This document shows, in pieces, positions 12,237 to 26,042 of a stretch of 64,000 nt of DNA. The stretch is from Argentina anserina (lineage: Eukaryota > Streptophyta > Magnoliopsida > Rosales > Rosaceae), in NCBI RefSeq assembly GCF_933775445.1, contig NC_065874.1, forward strand, positions 31,380,501 through 31,444,500, in the 5' to 3' direction. A program made the translations under genes and the position numbers. The notes beneath the pieces are model-generated. The model saw only the letters and a program-made list of their open reading frames with translations, did no database searches and was not told where the DNA came from. Within the stretch, counting starts at the first letter, position 1; the number at the start of each line of letters is the position of its first letter.

Positions 12237-12412
12237 TGAATGTTGTGGTATTATGGACAATGCATCCATGGGAAAGAGATGCTCGCTTGGTGAAGGAGGC
12301 CTTGAACAAAGGCCTTGAGGTCCATGGTGTCAATGTAGAGATTGCATGAGATAGATCTTCAGAAGAGCTATTAGGAGCTAGAAAGGCATACCATTCCCTA
12401 TTTGCTTTAAAA
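12237..12412 (+). pseudogene. Annexin gene fragment captured in the CACTA-like element
   Basis: The plus-strand frame reads VVLWTMHPWERDARL, then VKEALNKG, then VEIA, an in-frame TGA, and DRSSEELLGARKAYHSLF. The words W(T/M)xxPxERDA and SSEELLGARKAYHSLF are hallmarks of plant annexin repeats (annexin D3/D8 type), which bind calcium and phospholipid. The intact family protein is about 310-320 residues, so this is one repeat's worth, ended by a stop at about 12347-12349. It lies inside the transposon next to the nested LTR and is clearly non-functional. Confidence 0.75.
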
Positions 12413-12591
12413 TTATAAATTTTTGATTTTTGGTGCCTTTCTACTCTCTAGGATTTGAGATATATGGTTATTTGTTAGGTGGAAGTGATTTATGGTTCTT
12501 CAGTTTAAAATCCCTTGATATTGCATGACCCAATTAATTACATACAATTGATCATAGTAGTTGATGCTTGCTTTTTTCAGGTTTGATCTTT

Positions 12592-15523
12592 TGTAATATC
12601 CCGAATTTTTCGAGTTTCATTCCTCGTATTGTCTCATAGATTATTACGCTTATTAGTTCGAGTAAATTCACATTCTACACATTCTCGTCGATGTCTTTAC
12701 GAAATGAAAGTCATTTTCGGAAATTTAAGGTTGAAAAACGTTACGTTTTTAGTAGCTCAAGAGTTGACTTTTAATCCGTCACTCATCGCTGAAAACTTCA
12801 TTCACAAAAGTTGTAGAGCTCGTCGATACGATTTTGTAGACATGTGGCATGCCTTAATTGGACATCGTGTTTGAAGGTTGTTAGCAACAGAAGTTTGGTT
12901 TCTAATTTTAGAAGGTTATAAAATGACATTTTTGGAAACTTAAAATCAAAAAAACCAAAAAAGCAAACCGAGCTGGCTCGACCCTGACCCGATTCCATCT
13001 CAGCCGATTCTTTATCTCCGGCAATCTCCTTCTTCCGGCTGTTATGCTCGACACCACCGGTGTCATTGGAACCGCACGACCGGACCACATCGACCATTGG
13101 TAGTGGCGACCCACCCCACACCGAGTCTCAGCCGCAACCGAAAGCGCACAACAACGACACCGTCAAGCTTGACGTCGCCGTTGAGGTTAGGGCACGAGGC
13201 GACCGTCATAGGTCCTCCCTCCTCCTTCTTGGCGCGAATCCACCGGCGGTGAAGCTAGAATCGAGTTGGTTCACCTCCGATCTTCATCCTCCGATCTGGT
13301 TTCTTGCGGCATCGTTTATGGCGGTCTCCGACTGAATTGGAGCTAACTGCATGTATGGTTACGATCTACTACTTGTGATCTATGTTTTGATGTTGAAAAT
13401 TTTGTGATTCGATGAAGTTTTGGGTTAAGGTGTTTGTGGGTGCGTGTCGCCGCATAGGGCGGTGCGTGAGAGGAAGTGGGGCGGCGAAGAGAAGGTATTA
13501 GGTCGTAGGTTGATGCAGGTGGAAAGATGGGTAAATTTGAGGACTGCGAGTGAGGTCATGCGCGGCTGCCTTGGGCGGCACGTGAGCTCCACGCGCGGCT
13601 ATCGATGAGGCGACGCGTGAACAGTTTTTTGTAAACAGTGTTTCATGAACAGTTTTTCGTGAAACATTATTTTTAACTATAATTAATATTCATTTGTTGT
13701 TTTGCGGGTCGTTTTCTAAGCACGTTCTTATTCCATTAGGTGACCAATGAAACAAGTGAGGGAATCTCTATTGGTGTCGTAAAAGTTGCACCGAGGAAAT
13801 AAGGTGAGTAAATTTCATTATGATAAGTCTACTCTTGGCGGTGGCTTGTATTTATGATTTTGTTTAAACGAGGGAAATTGGGAGAAAATTCTGGAAGAAT
13901 GAGTAAGAAGAGCTGAAGAGGTAAATTGAACAAGAATTTTTTTTCCAAGGTTAGGTTTAGGGAAGAGAATGGCAAAATTCATATTAATTGGAGTTATTTC
14001 ATAAAATCAGTCTTTTTTAAAGATATAATCAAATATATAATTATTACGTATTAAATATATAATACTAGAATTTATGCCCCTTAGTTTTGGGCCTAGTGCG
14101 CCGGCCTGCACAAAAATGTACAATGTTGTAGTAAACTTCATAAATATGGGGTGGATTTTTGTTAGTATAGACTAGAAAGGGTACTTTCCAAATGTTTGAG
14201 AGTAGAAAATTAGTCTTCTTTTTTCTCAAAAATAAATAAATAAACACTAATTTGCGTAGAATGAGGTAAAAACGGACAAATGTCCTTAGTTTTGTGTTAC
14301 AATCAAATTAGTTGGAAAATTAAAAGTGGCAAATGATGACATATTTTTATCTATGGGAGACTCTTGTTACCGTTTTAAAAAGGGTTTGGAGATGATCAAC
14401 ATATGGACCATATAGCCTGGCCAACTAAACAATTTAATTGTATGAATAAAGGAACATAACAGATGATACAAAAGATTCTTTAAGCTACAAAAAGCACAAG
14501 TTAGGAAGAATAATATATTATCATTACATTTGGAACATATTTGACGTCGATATAATATAGTGAGTTGTGTATTTATACAAAAATGATAAACACAATATAT
14601 ATATATGGTTTGCTATATACTATAACGTTACAGTTTTTATTTCATTTATGAGATTTTATTGGTTTCGATTAATTGTGGCGGATGAGACCGGAAGGAGAGA
14701 TAATGTACCTTCCGGTATAATGGATTATTGGCGTAACTTGTTATATATTATTGTGCAAGAGTTGTTTGGTTGTAGTACATAAACATGTGTGGATTGTTAT
14801 ATTATACGTGGTTTTAACATTGAGTTTTGTTAAAATGTTTTCTGGTATTCGAACGGTGATGACATTAAATCGGGAACCAAGCCTTGGCCGGGTGTTGGTT
14901 ATGATCAGTTAGAGCTCTAGTCTGTCTTTTGTTGTACTGCATGAGGGGTAACCAGGTGAGTTGCCCGAGTCTCATGAGTACACATGTTTTTAAAAATGTT
15001 AGTTGTACATTCGAGTAACCAGGGGGAAGCCCGAGTCTCATGAGTATACATGTTTTTAAAAATGTTAGTTGTACATTCGAGTAACCAGGTGGGCTGCCCG
15101 AGTCTCATGAGTATACATGTTTAAAAAATGTTAATTGTACATTTCCTTTGTATGTGATGTATGTAAGTATGTTTAAATGTTGGTTTACTCATATGAGCTG
15201 AAAAGCTTATCGGGTTTGTGTTTACAATCCTGGTGCACCAAATCGATGGTGTAAGCGATAGTTCTGCAGGTGGGGATTGCTCGGAGATATACTGAGGTCC
15301 CGCTCTTCCGTTTTGGTGAGGATCGAGTGAATATTACATTTCCAATTGTTTTAATACTTGAGTGTATAAACTAGTGATGTATTATTCAAGTCGACTGAGT
15401 CATACTTTGAACTCAGTTTCGATACACTGTGATGTAAGATGATTTGAATATATTTAGGATTATTTTAAAGTTTTCATGACTCGAATTTGAATTTTTATCA
15501 TTTGAAATTTCGGAGTTGTGATA
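12592..15523 (+). mobile_element. Nested 2.9 kb LTR (candidate solo LTR), same family as 1-1480
   Basis: It starts TGTAATATCCCGAATTTTTC and ends TTTCGGAGTTGTGATA, a decayed version of the usual TGTAACACCCCGAA...TTCGGGGTGTTACA pair. Flanking bases are TCTTT (12587-12591) and CCTTT (15524-15528), a 5-bp duplication with one mismatch. Bases 12700-12870 match the inverted copy at 1225-1375. No gag-pol frame lies inside, and a 66-bp tandem repeat sits near its end. A solo LTR is the simplest reading; a non-autonomous LARD fragment is the alternative. Confidence 0.6.
14950..15145 (+). repeat. Three tandem 66-bp repeats
   Basis: Units begin AACCAGG at 14950, 15017 and 15083. They share GCCCGAGTCTCATGAGTA, ACATGTTTTTAAAAATGTTA and GTTGTACATTCGAGT. 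The third copy is partly degraded. They lie inside the nested LTR. Confidence 0.92.
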
Positions 15524-15563
15524 CCTTTGATACTTGATGCGGATGCAGATTCTTATTAAGGTG

Positions 15564-15566
<3 letters not shown>

Positions 15567-15601
<35 letters not shown>
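15567..15601 (+). repeat. (TA)n microsatellite
   Basis: About 35 bases of perfect TA dinucleotides just after the nested LTR. Confidence 0.95.
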
Positions 15602-15604
<3 letters not shown>

Positions 15605-16862
15605 TCAAAACACTGAATTTCTGTGATTTCTTTTATCTTTAAATGCATATGCTCTTGTGAACTATGGTCATTGCATTTAGGCCCAACCAAAAAAGTTAAT
15701 GTTCAATATGCCATTTAGTTACTTTGCTAAGTATGTTGTACTTTTTCATGACTGTTTCTGCTGTCAACTTGTTGTAGATGAACCATCAAGCTAGAATAGA
15801 TGAAAACCTTTCTAAGGTGTCCTTGCACTAAGAATGTCTGCAACATTATTATTCGACACCATTATGTACATATAATTGTAGTATATGCTTGCTATAGCTT
15901 AGTAACATGATAGAGATCTTCAAATAGTTCTATAGAATGATATTTTTCTTATTAGTGCTCCTACTTCATTGTAATGGCCATTCCTTTTAAAATATTTATT
16001 TGGGATCATAATGTTTTGTTGGACACATTGCTGATTTTGGTTATTACATGGAAATAGATCCTAAAGGAACATACCAAATGGTGATGGAGCAAAGGAGGAA
16101 GACTTGGATGATTATGAAACGATGTTGATCATTATACATGTACATTACCTAGGATTTAAGTTTGTACACCTATGTAGTTGGATATTTGAATGGTATGAGA
16201 TCTTTTGACAACACAGCTTTTGGAATTTGTTTTCATGTTTAATTCTCCATATAGCAGCTTGCCCGACAATGTTTATACAAGTTCATATTCTGCTAGGTTG
16301 TGTAATAAAAAGCCACATAACTAAATGAAGTTGGTTAAAAAAGCATCTCATACAACAAAGGCAAAACTAGTTTTGATGTAGGAGTGCAGCCCTCCCACAA
16401 CTAATTAACAATGTGATAAGATGAGTTAGTTGTTTGACTCCACCCTCATACAACCAATTTAGAAAATAAGTTTTGTTGTACAACTGAAACCTTCCACAAC
16501 TAAATGAATCAAAGAACTAGTTGTACAAATAGAAGAATCTCAAGTAAATTAGAAATAATATTTGTTGTATGCTTTCATTACAGACAACTAATTGTAAAAA
16601 TCACCTAAACTAATTAGTTGTCTGATAAGGAACACACAACAAATATTGTGATATGCATTTGTTGTCTGAAAGCCACATGCCGAGGAAATCTGCCGAGCAT
16701 GTTGTCGAGCAGTTGCCGAGCATTCTGCCGAGAGTCACACAACTAAATTTAACATGTTGTATGAATATTTCAATCAGACAACATCGCCATACACAACAGT
16801 TATGTCATACTTCACACAACCGTGATTTACCGTTGTGTAGTGAAGTTATTGTAGTAGTGTTA

Positions 16863-17160
16863 GTTGAAGAATGTATTACTATTACCATGTGATACATTCG
16901 ATGAGATTGCACTTTGTTCTGATCATCTTTCTTACAATATTTTACGGTGTATTGTCTAGAAACGTTCTCCGTATCGTTGACTCTCTTTTTATTTTGATAA
17001 TGTACTGTGACGCAATACACCGTACAGAGATTGTGTTTTATATATCTTCGCGGTTGTGCAACGACCCACACTATTCTACGGCGCATGCAGTTGTTTACTG
17101 ATCTCGTGCAAAGATTGTGTTTTATATATCTTCGCACCTTACTAAGTTTTAAAGGTCATA
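16863..17160. other. Copia body remnant to the right of the CACTA-like element
   Basis: It contains two copies of the phrase GATTGTGTTTTATATATCTT (about 17030-17049 and 17113-17132), a short direct duplication. No protein is recognisable. Confidence 0.35.
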
Positions 17161-20100
17161 CATGCCAATAATTTTTATCTAAATACTTATGTTAAGAATG
17201 AAGAATAATATCTTTATTAGATTTCGTAATCGATAATAGCCTTTTCAAGCTCTGACAATAGCTTTGTTAGTTTTCATAAGTAGTTTTGCTTGCCTACAAC
17301 ATTAGTTTTATATAACCCAAGATTCTTTGAATCATGGGTTTGGTTTTGTTGCTTTATTGGTTTTGACATGATCATTTTTGGTCATTATGAACGTGATATG
17401 ATGATTAGAGTTCTTTAGAATTCATATAATTGTTATTTTTCATATTCAAGAAACGTTTGGAAGATTTTTCTCCATGTCATTCCATGGAGAGACTGTGGGC
17501 CTCCTCACGGCTACGTTATGGTATTTATGCAGGCCATGATGCCGTCCACCCTTTCACAGGGGCTTGTGAGGCTTTCTGTTAAGCTTTCATAGCTATTTCT
17601 TCATGCCGATCACTTATTTTACAAAACCTGCTTAATTGATGACTCTTATTATCAACATCTCATGTGAAGGCTCCAATTGAGCATAGTCCATTCTTACAAA
17701 CGTATTCAAGATGACATTTGTGGACCTATCTAACCGAATTGCAGATCTTTTTCGGTATTTTATGGTATAGGTTGAAGCGTCAACGCGTTGATCATACGAC
17801 GCTTTGTTATCCATAAAGAATGCTGCATTTACTAAGTTATTAGCTGATATAATCAAACTAATGGCTCACCACCCTTACCATCATCTCAAAAATCTATTCG
17901 ATTGGATAACGTTGGAGAGTTCACCTCCAAGGCTTTTAAGGATTATTGCATGTCTATTGAGATCATAGTTGAACATCTCATTCCTCATGTTCATTGACAG
18001 AATGATCTAGCAGAGGCTTGGGTTTGGTTATGGGTACTAACCTGCCGGTCTTTGCATGAGAATATGCAGTGAAGTTTCATGTAGCGACACTTATTCGTTT
18101 CAGACTCACAACTAACTAAGTGTTTAGTGCATACCAAATGATTACTAGATACGATCCCAACGTTCTTTTCACTAACCCCAATTTAGTTAAGTTATTTATG
18201 TGCCTTTATTTTAGTATCTCAAATTAGTCTACATGAGACGATTAAGTATTTTGATTAGTTATGAATCACCAACATTTGTCCGCTATTTCCAATCTACAAC
18301 CGTAGATCTCTATCCTGCGATATTCACAGACGGTCACTTTGATGAGACATACTTCTCGTCGTTAAGGGGAGATATGGAATGCTCACATTCCACTTTCAAT
18401 ACCAGGAATTGACGTGGTGTGGAATTATGTCCCATTAAGATCTTGCACTACCCTAAGTGAGTAAGAAGTGTAACGCATTATCGTCCTCCAGAAAATCAAA
18501 AATTCGATGTTCAATGACTTTACTGATATTGCGAATGTGACAAGATTGCATATAAATATTGTGATGTGCCGGTAAGGATGAAACTCCTGAAGTATAAAAT
18601 AATTTCATATAACAGTGGGAATGAAACCAGCGACGTCACCATCATTCACTGTGGTGTTGTCGGCACTTCATGGTGCAATGTGGAAGTTGCATTTACATGA
18701 ACTATGGGAAGCAACCACAACAATGGACTAGTAAGGATTATAACTTTGGCCTTGGCTCCTGTCTAGAAGAGGGGAGAGCATTCAATTATGTGGAATCAAA
18801 ACCATAAAGAAGCGAGTGCGAATGCACACATATTTCATCCATCATCAAGAGATATTCTCTGAATATGTGCATCAATTAAGTTTTCTGTGGGACGCTACAG
18901 ACTCCTTTTGTTGATGAGAGAGCACAAAAAACAATCTCTCAATTGATCATATAAATGTGTGTGTGTGTTAAATGGATTAATCTCACATGTTTGATGATGT
19001 AACCGTTTATGCTCTTATTTCGTTGTAAAGTATAAACGGTGAGCAACTTGGCCGAAGTGGAAAGAATCAATACAGGCTGAACTAGACTTGTTATGTTAGT
19101 CTTTGTTCGTAAGTGTAATAGAATGATGAACTCATGTGATATTTGCAAGACTTATGGCGCATAGATTGCCTCATTATCCTAGTATTGACTACGATGAGTT
19201 ATATTCTCTCGTAATACACATAATTTATTTCTTCTACTTGATCATTAGTAGTGTCCATGAAAACTGATTTGCATCATATGATAGCAGTCATAACATATCT
19301 GTAAAGGCATCTTGACACAGATATGAACGTGCCTGAGGGACCTTAATTAAATGCCTCCAAACCACGGAGAGCTTATGTAGTTAGATTGCGACGTTTGGGA
19401 GAGCGTAGTACAATCGGTTGCAAGAACTTATATCCATACGTGTTCATATGAAAGTCAATTCAAAATTCTCTATCCCATCTAAGTAAAGATGATGAAGAGA
19501 TTCAATGAGCTAAACATTCATTTATGTAAGTGTTATTGAGACACTATTACTTTCATTATGATGTGATTACACAATGCGCCTATCCATCGTCATTGGACTT
19601 GAATTGTTCCATTGACATGGGTCTAGTTCTACACTTAGTGAACCAACACAAATCATATCCAAACCAACGCCATCAGCAGCTTACTCCCACCAACGTATAC
19701 CTTGGTGTTGCAGATGACACTGGTAGAATATTGGATGCATGTAGTTTTGTATTTGACCAAAATTAGTCTTTCATTGGTCCATTCCCCCATTTCATTGTGA
19801 AAAACACATTGAATGTAACAACTCAAAAACTGTTCAGTTTCGTAGGTCAACTTCAATGAGACCTACATGACAGATTACTAGATCGAAAATGGTGAAATTG
19901 GTAATGTTGGAAAGGTCTATGTGTCTACTTTCCATAGACACCAACCATTCAATTATATCTGTCGTACTGAGTGAGTTATGGCCATTTTATCAAAGTAATA
20001 CAGTTATGTCCGGGAATTTGTAATCAGTCAACTTCGACAGAGAGTTGTGAACAGATCTGGTCGAATTAGGTATAGATTTCATGTCATTGGAAAGCCACGG

Positions 20101-20428
20101 GTGTCTATTTTCCAGAACAATTTGCGGTTCACTCATTCCTATTGTGACGAAGAAGTTATGGCCGTTTAAGTGAGTGAAGGTCATTCCACTCGAGAATCTG
20201 ATTTTCGTTGCAAACTCTTGTTTTGAGTTGTTATGCAATCTTGTTTCCTAATATCTAAGTTTGGATATGTATAGCATGTAGATCTAAGGATGTGTGGTGA
20301 GATTAATAATTAATCATTAGCCCAAGACTATTTTTGAGAAACATGTAATGAACATTGTATACGTTGTTATTTGTACTCCATAATTATGACACTAATCAAG
20401 GGAGTTGTTTCGTATACATTAGGGGGAG
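17160..20428 (+). pseudogene. Decayed Ty1/Copia pol (GAG-pre-integrase, integrase, later parts)
   Basis: With frameshifts and stops, the plus strand still spells Copia integrase. Near 17697-17770 it reads RIQDDICGPI and RYFMV; near 17900-17960 SIRLDNVGEFTSKAF and DYCMSIEI; near 18335-18370 FDETYFSS. The order fits integrase of a Copia polyprotein. The rest (18490-19860) matches, in opposite orientation, the second copy at 22640-23740. A purine tract TTAGGGGGAG at 20419-20428 directly precedes the 3' LTR, giving plus-strand orientation. No part is translatable. Confidence 0.75.
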
Positions 20429-20750
20429 TGTACGTTACATGATGCTATCAAATGTAGATGGTGTGTTGTGTTTCTTTCCTCTTTCGACCAAGCTTTTGTT
20501 TTTCACCTAAGATGTTTTATTTTGTTTGACAATGTTTTTACTAAAGCAACGTTATGTGCACCATGCAATCTAGGCATGCGACACAAAGCTTAGTGTAGAT
20601 TATGCCTTAATGTAATAGATATGAATCTCTGATTCTTTAGGATACTTTATATGTTAAATATATATATAGGCCTCATTATCAATTAATAAAGAGTTACATC
20701 ATGTTCCATCACGTTGTTATTATTCTCGTTTCGTTCCTCCTCAAATACAT
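20429..20750 (+). mobile_element. Copia 3' LTR
   Basis: It starts with TGTACGTTAC right after the polypurine tract. The right half (20598-20740) matches 5539-5690 closely. The two likely bracket one Copia element of which the CACTA-like insertion now makes up a large part. Confidence 0.65.
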
Positions 20751-21039
20751 GTAAGTTTATAACTGAAGTATGTTTTATTGGGTGATAGGTGATAGTTTTG
20801 TCAACTGTCCATTGAAATTTGCAATGTGGTATACTGGACTCCGGGTAATTTGTAAATAAAATCATCCAAGAGATAACAAGATTAAGATCCCATAAAAAAA
20901 ACAAGATTAAGAAATGCATGACTGATTGATCGTATATTATATATAGAGGAGGCCAAACCAGAGCTAGTTCATCCTCTTTATTCATCAAATCAGTATTTTT
21001 TGCTGAACTAAAACTGATGAATACAATGCACCCTTTTGA

Positions 21040-21318
21040 TCATTCATTTGGGTTGCCATCAACACAAAGCCATTGCCCCTTGAAGAAGGCGTCGCAGTTG
21101 CAATTAGGATTGATGCTAAGGAAGAAGTCTAAACTACTTATCCCGAACTTGTCCATGACACTGTTGCAGGAATCACCAAACTCTGCACCGTAAACAGAAT
21201 CGCAATCTGCATCGAAACCATTCACTCCAATGTGTTTGCCCTCAGAGATGGAAATCATGGTAGAAACCACCAGAATCAAGTTAATAGCTATTGCCAATTT
21301 GTTGCTGGACTTGGCTAT
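21040..21318 (-). CDS. Small secreted LysM-domain protein, start codon apparently lost
   Basis: The frame encodes a short hydrophobic leader (IAKSSNKLAIAINLILVVS) and one LysM module of about 50 residues with paired cysteines (CDSVYGAEFGDSC ... FFLSINPNCNCDAFF ... QWLCVDG). LysM modules bind N-acetylglucosamine polymers such as chitin; short single-LysM secreted proteins are common in plants. No ATG exists between the upstream in-frame stop and the leader. The codon where family members would have ATG is ATA (21316-21318). The first in-frame ATG (21256-21258) would remove most of the leader. The LysM part is intact, so this is either a recent start-loss allele, use of a non-ATG start, or a missed upstream exon. 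A TATA box lies about 100 bases upstream. Confidence 0.7.
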   Translation of the reverse strand: MAKSSNKLAIAINLILVVSTMISISEGKHIGVNGFDADCDSVYGAEFGDSCNSVMDKFGISSLDFFLSINPNCNCDAFFKGQWLCVDGNPNE

Positions 21319-21419
21319 GATCTTCCTGTATCTCTATATGTAAAAAAGCAAAGACTGTTTTGCTTCAAAATTAGGGTTGTACTTGTGCTTGTATCTGTGG
21401 TTTGTCAGATGAATCAGAG

Positions 21420-21431
21420 TGTATATATATA
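21420..21431 (-). promoter_or_regulatory. TATA box of the LysM gene
   Basis: On the minus strand CTATATATATAC lies about 105 bases upstream of the presumed ancestral start, consistent with a normal plant core promoter. Confidence 0.55.
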
Positions 21432-21432
21432 G

Positions 21433-22260
21433 AGCAAGCAACAAGGTAGAGTTTGATTCCTTTGATTCAAGAAGCCGACTAATTATCAATATGTCGATCA
21501 CTAGTTCACTACATTTGATTCCCATGGACAATTTAATTGCATTGGATTGCTCATCTCTGCAGGCCTCGTACGTCTAAACTTGGTTTATGGATGATGTTAT
21601 GTTCTAATATATTACCAGCCGGTGGTGTCACTATAATACTACCAAGGGTTAGGCTTTTGTGTTGAACCATTACATGAAAATATTCATGAATGACTTAAGG
21701 TCTTAAGCACTGAGTTAACCATGCGAAAAGAAAGAAGAAGATGCATATGATTTTTGTCTTTATGGGTTAATGACCATTTTCTTTTCTTTTTGTTTTTTTA
21801 ACCTAAATTAGATGGTCACACTGCATGAATGTTTATTTTAGTGAAACTTTGTCAATGGAGGTGTGGTTTGTGACAACCTAAAAAAGTGTCATCTTCAATA
21901 TGGTGAGGTATACATTAAAAAGCAGCAGATAATAGCATGAAATATATGGCATTTATGTTGTGTGACGAAGGATGCGAGAAGATCATGAATCGAAATGAAG
22001 TAAATATGATATTGGTTTCTCTTAGTTTGCATGTGACAACAACCTATAATATGTATACACAATTATATCAGTTATCTTATCCTCTTATATATAACATTTT
22101 AAACTCATAAAGCTATTTTGATACAGATATATGTTCAAACCTAAATAGCTAAATCTATATGATGCGATATTGGAAGTAATTAAAAATTTAATTCACATAA
22201 TATCATCGCATCCAATTGAACTAAATTCTAATGTAGAACTATCTCAATTGAATCTTATGT
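21433..22260. other. AT-rich intergenic DNA
   Basis: Upstream region of the LysM gene. No ORF or repeat is recognised. Confidence 0.4.
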
Positions 22261-22329
22261 TAACAACTAGGAAAAATTATACAAACAGTTTGAGGTGGAC
22301 ATAAAAAGCTGAATCTCGATCTCATCCCG

Positions 22330-22450
22330 AAATTCATAGGGATGAGATGTGATGGGATGAGACGGAAGTCTAAAAGCGTTTGTCCCGTCCCGATCCCGGG
22401 ACGGGATGTGCGACGAATAATTTTTATCCCGCTTCGTCCCGTCCCGTTTT
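22330..22450. repeat. GGGACGGGA-type short palindromic repeats
   Basis: Repeated CCCGTCCCG/CGGGACGGG words include the near-palindrome GTCCCGATCCCGGGAC (about 22386-22401). They sit just inside the left terminus of the MULE-like element. Their role is unknown. Confidence 0.5.
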
Positions 22451-23749
22451 AAATTTCATATGAATTTTAACTATCAAATATTTCATCATCATCATACATT
22501 TATAATTTATGAGAACATCATAGATGCATTTAATAAGGAAATGACTAACTTTCAAATAATGAATTTTGGACCTTGGTTCATTTCTTAAAGATAAACAAGT
22601 CCCGGTTAATTTTCTCATTAATATTGGTTCGAGTTATGTGATTTTGGAATTCATTGAAACTCTTCATCATCTTTACTTAGACGGAATAAAGAGTCCAAAA
22701 TTGGTTTTCATATGAACACATATGGGTATGAGTTCTTACAACTGATTATATTACGTTCTCTCGAATGTCGCAATCTGACTACTTATGCTCTCCGTTGTCT
22801 GGAGGCATTTAATTAAAAAATTAAGTACCTTCAGGAACTTTCATATTTGTGTCAAGATCCCTTTATATATATTTTATGACCACTATCATATGTTGCAAAT
22901 AAGTTTTCATGGACACTACTACTGATCAAGTAGCAGAAAACAATTATGTCTAACACGAGAGAATATAACTCATCGTAGTCAATACTAGGATAATGAGACA
23001 ATCTTTGCCCCATAAGTCCTGCAAATATCGCATGACTTCATCATTATACTTACGAACAAAGACTAACTTAATAAGTCTAGTTCTGCATGTATTGATTCTT
23101 TCCATTTCGGTTAAATTGCTCATCGTTGATTCTTTACAACGGAATAAGAGCATAAGCGAATACATCATCAATTATGGAAGATCAATCTATTAAACACACG
23201 CGCGCGCTTATACGATCAATTAAGAGATTTCTTTTTTTCTTCAACATCAACAAAAAAAGTTTGTGGCGTCCCACAGAAACTTAGTTGATACACATGTTCA
23301 CAGAATATCTCTTGATGATGGGAGAAATACTTGTGCCTACGCACCTCATTTCTTTATGATTTTTTATTCCAGAGAATAATTGTCTCCTCCTCATCTAGGT
23401 AGGAGCCAAGATCGAAGCTATGAGCCTTACAAGTCCATCTTTGCGTTTGTCGCCCTTGTTTTGTGGTTCAATACCATGGGCGCCGACAACACCATAGCGT
23501 ACGATGGTGTCATCGCCAGCTTTCTTTCCACTGTCAGGGATGGTGCCAATGGTGCTAGGACCAGGTCATATGAAATTCTCCCATATTCTGAGAGTTTCGA
23601 TCTTACCGGCACATCATAACATTTATATGCGATCACGTCACTTTCGCAATATCGGTAAAGTCATTGAGCATTAAATATTTGACTTTCTGGAGGACGATAA
23701 TGTGTTGCACTTCTTACCAACTTAGAGTAGTGCAAGATATTAATGAGAT

Positions 23750-24976
<1,227 letters not shown>

Positions 24977-26042
24977 ACATAGTGCCACACCACGTCAATT
25001 CCTGGCGTTAAAACCAGAATTGGGCATTCCATATCTCCCCCTAACGATGAGAAGTGTGTCTCATCAAAGTAACTGTATGCTAATATCGCAGGATAGATAT
25101 CCACGGTTGTAGATTGGAAATAACGGACAAGTGTTGGTGATTCATAAATCATAACCAACCAAAAATACTTAAGCGTTTAAAGTAGACCTATTGAGATTAC
25201 TACAATAGAGGCACATAAACAACTTAACCAAATAAACGTTAGTGAAAAGAATGTTGGGATCATATACAGTAACCATCTGGTACACACTAAACGCTTGGTG
25301 AGTTGTGGGCCTGAAACGAATAAGTTTCGCTGCATGCAACATCATTACATATCCCCAAGCAAAGACCGGTAAGTTAGTACATATAACCAAGTCCGAGCTC
25401 TGCTGGATCATACTGTGAATGAACATGATGAATTAGATGTTCAATGACGATCCAGTAGACATGTAAAACAAAATCATCAAAAGTCTTGGAGGTGAACTCT
25501 CCAACGGTATCCAATCGAAAAGAGTTGAAAGGATGGAAAGGTGGTGTACCCTTAGTTTGATGAACTTAGCTAACAAATGCAGCGTTCCTTATGAAAAGTA
25601 AAGTGACGTGTGACCAACGCGTCGTTGCATCAACCAATACTATAAAATACTTAGAAGGTCCACATTATTGGTTGAATAAGTCCACAAATGACATCTTAAT
25701 CGTTAATGAGATTGTTCCGAAACTTAGTTGAAAGATTGTTGAAACATAATTAGATTGTCAAACCAGCACATGAAATGAGGACTATTTGATCTGGAAAGAG
25801 AGAAGAAGAAGAGAAAAAAATGCTTAAAGTAAAAAACAAAAAAAATAATTAAATGTACAAAAATGCCCTTGAAATATTTTGACGGCGAACAACCACCGTT
25901 ATAGAGCTAACGGAACTAGCCACTGATGTTGGGTTGTGTTTGAAATGTCGGACACCGTTCTGATATTTTTAGAACGTGAGACACTAAAGTACATATTTAG
26001 TGAAACGTCATATACTGTTTGCATAATTTTTCCTAACAACTA

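Larger units (their letters stand above)
8058..16859. mobile_element. Large CACTA/EnSpm-like non-autonomous element
   Basis: The left terminus reads CACTAGTACAATAACTCACT and the right terminus, on the opposite strand, CACTACTACAATAACTTCAC; both continue into CACACAAC-like sequence. The trinucleotide TTA abuts both ends (8055-8057 and 16860-16862), the correct 3-bp target duplication. Both subterminal regions (about 8080-8720 and 16300-16830) are full of short ACAAC/GTTGT words in both orientations, as in CACTA elements. No TnpA/TnpD-like transposase frame is visible. Inside are a foldback element, tRNA-like repeats, microsatellites, an annexin gene piece and a nested LTR. Confidence 0.75.

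Noticed and set aside
14950..15145. CRISPR-like direct repeats
   Set aside because: The 66-bp units are contiguous tandem repeats without spacers, inside a plant LTR.
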